DNA of 64,000 bases from Mycobacterium paraense (GTDB taxonomy: Bacteria; Actinomycetota; Actinomycetes; Mycobacteriales; Mycobacteriaceae): positions 62,001 through 126,000 of the forward strand of contig NZ_LQPM01000049.1 in assembly GCF_002101815.1 (NCBI RefSeq), written 5' to 3'. Positions 60,007-64,000 of the stretch are shown piece after piece. The notes under the pieces are model-generated. The model saw only the letters and a program-made list of their open reading frames with translations, made no database searches and was not told the origin of the DNA. The stretch's first letter is position 1, and each line of letters starts with the position of its first letter. The translations under genes were made by a program, and so were the position numbers.

Positions 60007-62939
60007 GCAACGATCAACAGACGCGGCCGCGCCTGCCGCACACCATCCGCCGGCTCTCGCTGCCGATCCTGCTGTTCTGGGTGGCGCTCGCCGCCATCAC
60101 GAACATCGCGGTGCCGCAGCTGGAGGACGTGGGAAAAACCCACAACGTGGCGCTGAACTCGCCCGACGCGCCGTCGCTGAAGGCGATCAAGCGCATCGGA
60201 CAGGCCTTCCACGAGTTCGACACCGACAGCTCGGCCATGATCGTGCTGGAAGGCGACAAGCCGCTCGGCGCGGACGCCCACCGGTTCTACGACGCGATGG
60301 TTCGCAAGCTCGAGCAGGATAAGAAGCACGTCGAGCACGTCCAGGACTTCTGGGGCGACACCCTGACCGCGGCGGGGTCGCAGAGCAGCGACGGCAAGGC
60401 CGCCTACGTCCAGCTGTTCCTTGCGGGCAACCAGGGCTCGGCGTTGGCCAACGAGGGCGTCGGCGCCGTCCGCGACATCGTCGAGCACATGCAACCACCG
60501 CCCGGCGTCAGGGTCTACGTGACGGGCGCGGCCCCGCTCATCTCCGATCAGTTCGACGTGGGCAGCAAGGGCACCGCGAAGGTCACCGCGATCACCGTCG
60601 GGGTGATCGCCCTGATGTTGCTGTTCGTCTACCGTTCGTTCTTCACTATGCTGCTCGTGCTCGTCACGGTCCTCATCGAAATGTCGGCCGCCCGAGGCAT
60701 CGTCGCCTTCCTGGGCAACGAAGGAATCATCGGGTTGTCGACGTACGCGACGAACCTGCTCACGTTGCTGGTGATCGCCGCCGGAACGGACTACGCGATC
60801 TTTTTCGTCGGCCGCTACCAGGAGGCGCGCGGGACCGGCGAGGACAAGGAAACCGCCTACTACACCATGTATCACGGCACGGCCCACATCGTGCTGGGCT
60901 CGGGCCTGACCGTCGCCGGCGCGGTGTTCTGTCTGGCCTTCACGCGGCTGCCCTACTTCCAAAGTCTGGGCATCCCGGCCGCTCTCGGCATCCTCGTGGC
61001 GCTGTTCGCCTCACTCACCCTGGGCCCGGCGGTGCTCACCCTGGGTGCCGCCCTGGGCGTGTTCGACCCGAAACGCGCGATGCGAACCCGCGGTTGGCGA
61101 CGTATCGGCACGGCGATCGTCCGTTGGCCCGCCCCCATCCTCACCGCGGCGTGCGCCCTGGCCCTGATCGGCCTGCTCGCGTTGCCGGGATACAAGACGA
61201 GCTACGACACCCGGCCCTACATGCCCGCCAGCGCCCCGGCCAACATCGGTTACACCGCCGCCGAGAAGCACTTCTCGCGCGCCCGGCTGGAACCCGAATT
61301 GCTCATGGTCGAAACGGATCACGACATGCGCAACCCGGCCGACATGCTGATCCTGGACCGGGTGGCCAAGGCGGTGTTCCATGTGCCCGGCGTCGCGCAG
61401 GTGCAGACCATCACCCGGCCGCTCGGGACCCCGCTCGACCACAGCTCGCTCGCCTTCGTGATCAGCAACCAGAGCGCCGCCCAGCAGGAAAACCTGACGT
61501 ACCAACGGGATCGGGCGGACGACCTGCTCAAGCAGGCCGGCGAATTGGCGAAGACCATCAACATCCTCAAGGAGCAGTACGCGCTGCAGCAGCAGCTCGC
61601 CGCGGCCACCCACGCCGAGACGCAGAGCTTTCACGACACTGTCGACACGATCAGGGACCTGCGGGACAAGATCGCGAATTTCGACGACTTCTTCCGGCCG
61701 ATCCGCAGCTATTTCTATTGGGAGAGACACTGCTTCGACATCCCGGCGTGCTGGGCGATCCGATCCGTCCTCGACGCCCTCGACGGCATCGACCAGCTCA
61801 CCGAGAAATTCGAAAACCTCACCGCCACCCTGGACAAGCTCGACGCGCTGCAGCCCAAGCTCGTCGCGCTGATCCCGCCCCAGATCGACAGCCAGGAGAC
61901 CAACCGCCAGCTGACGCTGGCCAGCCACGCCACCCAGGCCGGCATCAACGCCCAGACGCAGGCCGCGATCGACAACGCGACGGCGCTGGGGCGGGCCTTC
62001 GACACCGCGAAGAACGACGACAGCTTCTATTTGCCTCCGGAGGTGTTCAACAACCCGGACTTCAAACGCGGGCTGAAACTGTTCCTCTCCCCCGACGGCA
62101 AGGCGGCCCGGATGATCGTCACCCATGACGGCGATCCCGCTACGCCGCAAGGCATTTCGCACATCGATCCGATCGTCAACGCCGCGCATGAGGCCCTGAA
62201 GGGCACGCCGATGGCCGACGCCCAGATCTACATCGGCGGCACCGCCGCCACCTACAAGGACATCCAGGACGGCGCCCGCTACGACCTGCTGATCGTCGGG
62301 CTCGCCGCGCTCAGCCTCATCCTGCTCATCATGATGATCATCACGCGAAGCCTGGTCGCCGCGCTGGTCATCGTGGGCACAGTCGCCCTGTCGCTCGGCG
62401 CCTCCTTCGGGCTGTCGGTGCTGGTGTGGCAGTACATGTTCGGCATCAAGCTGTATTGGGTGGTGCTGGCGCTGGCGGTGATCCTGCTGTTGGCGGTGGG
62501 GTCCGACTACAACCTGTTGCTGATCTCGCGATTCAAAGAGGAAATCCATGCCGGCCTGAAGACGGGCATCATCCGCTCGATGGCCGGCTCGGGCTCGGTG
62601 GTGACCTCCGCCGGCCTCGTCTTCGCGGTCACCATGTGCGCGTTCGTGTTCAGCGGTTTCCAAGTGCTGGGCCAGATCGGGACCACCATCGGCCTGGGTC
62701 TGCTGTTCGACACGCTGATCGTGCGGTCCTTCATGACGCCTTCCGTCGCAACGCTTCTCGGGCGCTGGTTCTGGTGGCCGCAACGGGTGCGCCCCCGGCC
62801 GGCCAGCCAGATGCTGCAGCCCTACGGATCGCGCGCGTCGGTGCGGCAACTGCTGCTGTGGGAGGACGGCGACACGGCGGTGCTGCCTAGCCGTAGCGCT
62901 CCACAAACTGCTTCAGCGACTTCTCCACGTCTCCCCTGA
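60003..62939 (+). CDS. MmpL family RND transporter, third copy
   Basis: This 978-residue transporter has the full MmpL layout, with proton-relay pairs D263-Y264 in AAGTDYAIFF and D835-Y836 in AVGSDYNLLL and the loop motif NFDDFFRPIRSYFYWERHC. It is related to the two copies at 19-25 kb but has more G+C-rich codons, in line with its backbone neighbours. It ends in a tail of about 25 residues (WEDGDTAVLPSRSAPQ) that runs 53 bases into the convergent SRPBCC gene. With the TetR and MmpS genes it forms a regulated export unit for a lipid, siderophore or drug. Confidence 0.93.
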   Translation: MSNDQQTRPRLPHTIRRLSLPILLFWVALAAITNIAVPQLEDVGKTHNVALNSPDAPSLKAIKRIGQAFHEFDTDSSAMIVLEGDKPLGADAHRFYDAMVRKLEQDKKHVEHVQDFWGDTLTAAGSQSSDGKAAYVQLFLAGNQGSALANEGVGAVRDIVEHMQPPPGVRVYVTGAAPLISDQFDVGSKGTAKVTAITVGVIALMLLFVYRSFFTMLLVLVTVLIEMSAARGIVAFLGNEGIIGLSTYATNLLTLLVIAAGTDYAIFFVGRYQEARGTGEDKETAYYTMYHGTAHIVLGSGLTVAGAVFCLAFTRLPYFQSLGIPAALGILVALFASLTLGPAVLTLGAALGVFDPKRAMRTRGWRRIGTAIVRWPAPILTAACALALIGLLALPGYKTSYDTRPYMPASAPANIGYTAAEKHFSRARLEPELLMVETDHDMRNPADMLILDRVAKAVFHVPGVAQVQTITRPLGTPLDHSSLAFVISNQSAAQQENLTYQRDRADDLLKQAGELAKTINILKEQYALQQQLAAATHAETQSFHDTVDTIRDLRDKIANFDDFFRPIRSYFYWERHCFDIPACWAIRSVLDALDGIDQLTEKFENLTATLDKLDALQPKLVALIPPQIDSQETNRQLTLASHATQAGINAQTQAAIDNATALGRAFDTAKNDDSFYLPPEVFNNPDFKRGLKLFLSPDGKAARMIVTHDGDPATPQGISHIDPIVNAAHEALKGTPMADAQIYIGGTAATYKDIQDGARYDLLIVGLAALSLILLIMMIITRSLVAALVIVGTVALSLGASFGLSVLVWQYMFGIKLYWVVLALAVILLLAVGSDYNLLLISRFKEEIHAGLKTGIIRSMAGSGSVVTSAGLVFAVTMCAFVFSGFQVLGQIGTTIGLGLLFDTLIVRSFMTPSVATLLGRWFWWPQRVRPRPASQMLQPYGSRASVRQLLLWEDGDTAVLPSRSAPQTASATSPRLP

Positions 62940-63318
62940 CGGCGCGGGCCGCCGCGGAACCCACCGGCCCGAACAACGGGCGTCCGCCCAGCTCGAGGCG
63001 CAGGCCCAGGGTGGACCCGCCCGCGGCGGGCCGCACGGTGAGGGTGACGCCGTATTTCGCTCCGCCCTTGCCCGCCCCCGACATCGCGACCTCGTGCGGC
63101 GGGTCCCACTTCGTCACCGTCCAGGTCACCCGGTTGCGCAGGCCCTTGGACCGCGCCACGCCGACGATCTGGGTGCCCTCGGTGATCTCGTCGGGCAGCT
63201 CGCTGCGCCAGCCCTCGTGCATGACCAGCCATTCGCCCAGATCCGAGAGGTCCGACACGTGATCCCACATCGCCTGCGGGGTCATCGGCATGTCGGCGCT
63301 CAGGTCAACGGCGGCCAT
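62887..63318 (-). CDS. SRPBCC family protein (Rv1546-like)
   Basis: This 143-residue protein has the START/polyketide-cyclase-like fold: MAAVDLSADMPMTPQAMWDH, then LGEWLVMHEGW and VTWTVTKWDPPHEVAM. Such proteins bind hydrophobic ligands in a deep pocket. ATG 63318 is preceded by AGGAGG, so the longer reading to 63336 is not used. Its place beyond dnaE1 matches Rv1546, with the TetR-mmpS-mmpL unit inserted between. It is convergent with and overlaps the mmpL gene. The ligand is unknown. Confidence 0.88.
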   Translation of the reverse strand: MAAVDLSADMPMTPQAMWDHVSDLSDLGEWLVMHEGWRSELPDEITEGTQIVGVARSKGLRNRVTWTVTKWDPPHEVAMSGAGKGGAKYGVTLTVRPAAGGSTLGLRLELGGRPLFGPVGSAAARAVRGDVEKSLKQFVERYG

Positions 63319-63391
63319 GGGTTCCTCCTCTGTCAAGCCATTGCCGGTTCGTCAACACACCCATTCCCCCGGGCCGGGCGAGCCGGTCCAC

Positions 63392-63412
63392 AACGCCAAC
63401 ATTGGCGTTTTT
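63392..63412. promoter_or_regulatory. Hairpin with T-run in the 224-base gap before the last gene
   Basis: AACGCCAA (63392-63399) pairs with TTGGCGTT (63402-63409), and the T-run extends to 63412. As an RNA it would form a stem of seven pairs with a 4-base loop. It looks like a small intrinsic terminator on the plus strand, but no plus-strand gene ends nearby, so it may instead be an operator or leader hairpin of the following gene. Nothing else stands out in this gap. Confidence 0.35.
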
Positions 63413-63542
63413 GCAATCGGTAGGCAACCGCCGCTGCAAGAATGTCGCAAGCGGTCGTCTCTACCGTGCAACCTGAAACCGGCGGAAGGAAGCAGCAGAA
63501 GCGCTACCGGCCGAGCTGGATCCGAGAGTCCAGGGGATACGC

Positions 63543-64000
63543 ATGACAAAGGCATGGCTGATGATGGGTGGGGGTTTTGTCCTGGCTTGTGCCGGACTCC
63601 CAGCGATGCTCGATTGGTCGCGCTACTGGTGGTGTTCGGCGTTGTTCGTACCGGGATTCGCCCTGCTCGCCATCGGCAGGAGACGGCACGATCTGCTGAT
63701 GATGGCCAGGGCGGCCCAACAAAACTTGGAACATCAGCTCGACGCGTCAGGCAGCGGTGCCGGCGTCGCCGGTTCGCAGCCACCGTTGCAGGCGAATCCT
63801 GCACCGGGGACACGTAGCCGCAAGCCCGCCGGCGCCGTCGCCTGGATCGGCGTCGTCTTTGCCATGATTCTCGCGTTTGTCGGGCTGCGCGTGGCCGTGC
63901 AGGGGGTGTTGCCCGAGGCCCTGGATTCCGGCACGCCGGCGACGGCGACTGTCGTCAGCTGCGTCCCGCGCGAGTCCCAGGGCATCAAGGGCTACCGATG
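63543..64000 (+). CDS. Membrane protein of unknown function, partial at the right edge
   Basis: The frame opens at ATG 63543 and stays open to the window end, giving about 152 residues. It has two hydrophobic segments near the start (LMMGGGFVLACAGLPAML and WWCSALFVPGFALLAIG), a polar linker with a proline- and glycine-rich part, and a third segment (VAWIGVVFAMILAFVGLRVA). It ends in SGTPATATVVSCVPRESQG, faintly like the start of a DUF3592-type extracellular domain. I do not recognise the family with confidence. No good ribosome binding site is visible. Confidence 0.6.
   Translation, partial: MTKAWLMMGGGFVLACAGLPAMLDWSRYWWCSALFVPGFALLAIGRRRHDLLMMARAAQQNLEHQLDASGSGAGVAGSQPPLQANPAPGTRSRKPAGAVAWIGVVFAMILAFVGLRVAVQGVLPEALDSGTPATATVVSCVPRESQGIKGYR

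Overview
The window looks like a chromosome segment of a slow-growing, non-tuberculous Mycobacterium. It is G+C rich, carries PE and PE_PGRS genes and three mmpL genes, and has a backbone of genes in the order known from M. tuberculosis Rv1568 down to Rv1546: bioA, an Rv1567c-like gene, ripD, an Rv1565c-like acyltransferase, treX-treY-treZ, ilvA, an Rv1558-like gene, plsB1, fadD11, dnaE1 and an Rv1546-like gene. I cannot name the species from this sequence alone. I saw no rRNA, tRNA, CRISPR array, insertion sequence or phage gene.

Region 1 (about 1-25.5 kb) is an accessory locus that looks built to make and export an acylated glycolipid. On the minus strand a PE_PGRS gene precedes a DrrABC-type ABC exporter, a UGT-type glycosyltransferase and a large enzyme that fuses a fatty acyl-AMP ligase to an ACP and a ketosynthase; this last gene runs off the left edge. 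Then come a Gfo/Idh/MocA oxidoreductase, a GT4 glycosyltransferase, a GMC oxidoreductase, a second UGT glycosyltransferase, a PapA-like acyltransferase, mmpS, mmpL, an mmpS remnant, a second mmpL and a PE gene. A plausible flow is: a fatty acid is activated by the FAAL, extended by the PKS, joined to modified sugars by three glycosyltransferases, acylated by the PapA-like enzyme, and moved out by DrrABC and/or MmpL. The product is unknown.

Region 2 (about 25.5-37.8 kb) is mostly backbone: a YbjN-like gene, bioA without bioF or bioD next to it, a small membrane protein, catalytically dead RipD, a membrane O-acyltransferase, and the treX-treY-treZ genes for making trehalose from glucan.

Region 3 (37.8-44.6 kb) replaces the M. 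tuberculosis vapBC11 position with an Eis-like acetyltransferase, a SAM methyltransferase, an orphan LuxR-type regulator facing a 51-residue membrane protein, a Mug-like DNA glycosylase, a MocR regulator facing a PNPOx-like protein, and a PAP2 phosphatase.

Region 4 (44.6-64 kb) has ilvA, a Ddn-like nitroreductase, plsB1-fadD11, and a small metabolic island (VOC, MerR, F420-type PPOX, metallo-beta-lactamase fold, zinc alcohol dehydrogenase, amidohydrolase, TetR) with clear operators. dnaE1 follows, then a TetR-mmpS-mmpL unit, an SRPBCC protein and a membrane protein cut by the right edge. Relative to M. tuberculosis, frdABCD, mmpL6 and PPE21 are absent from this interval.
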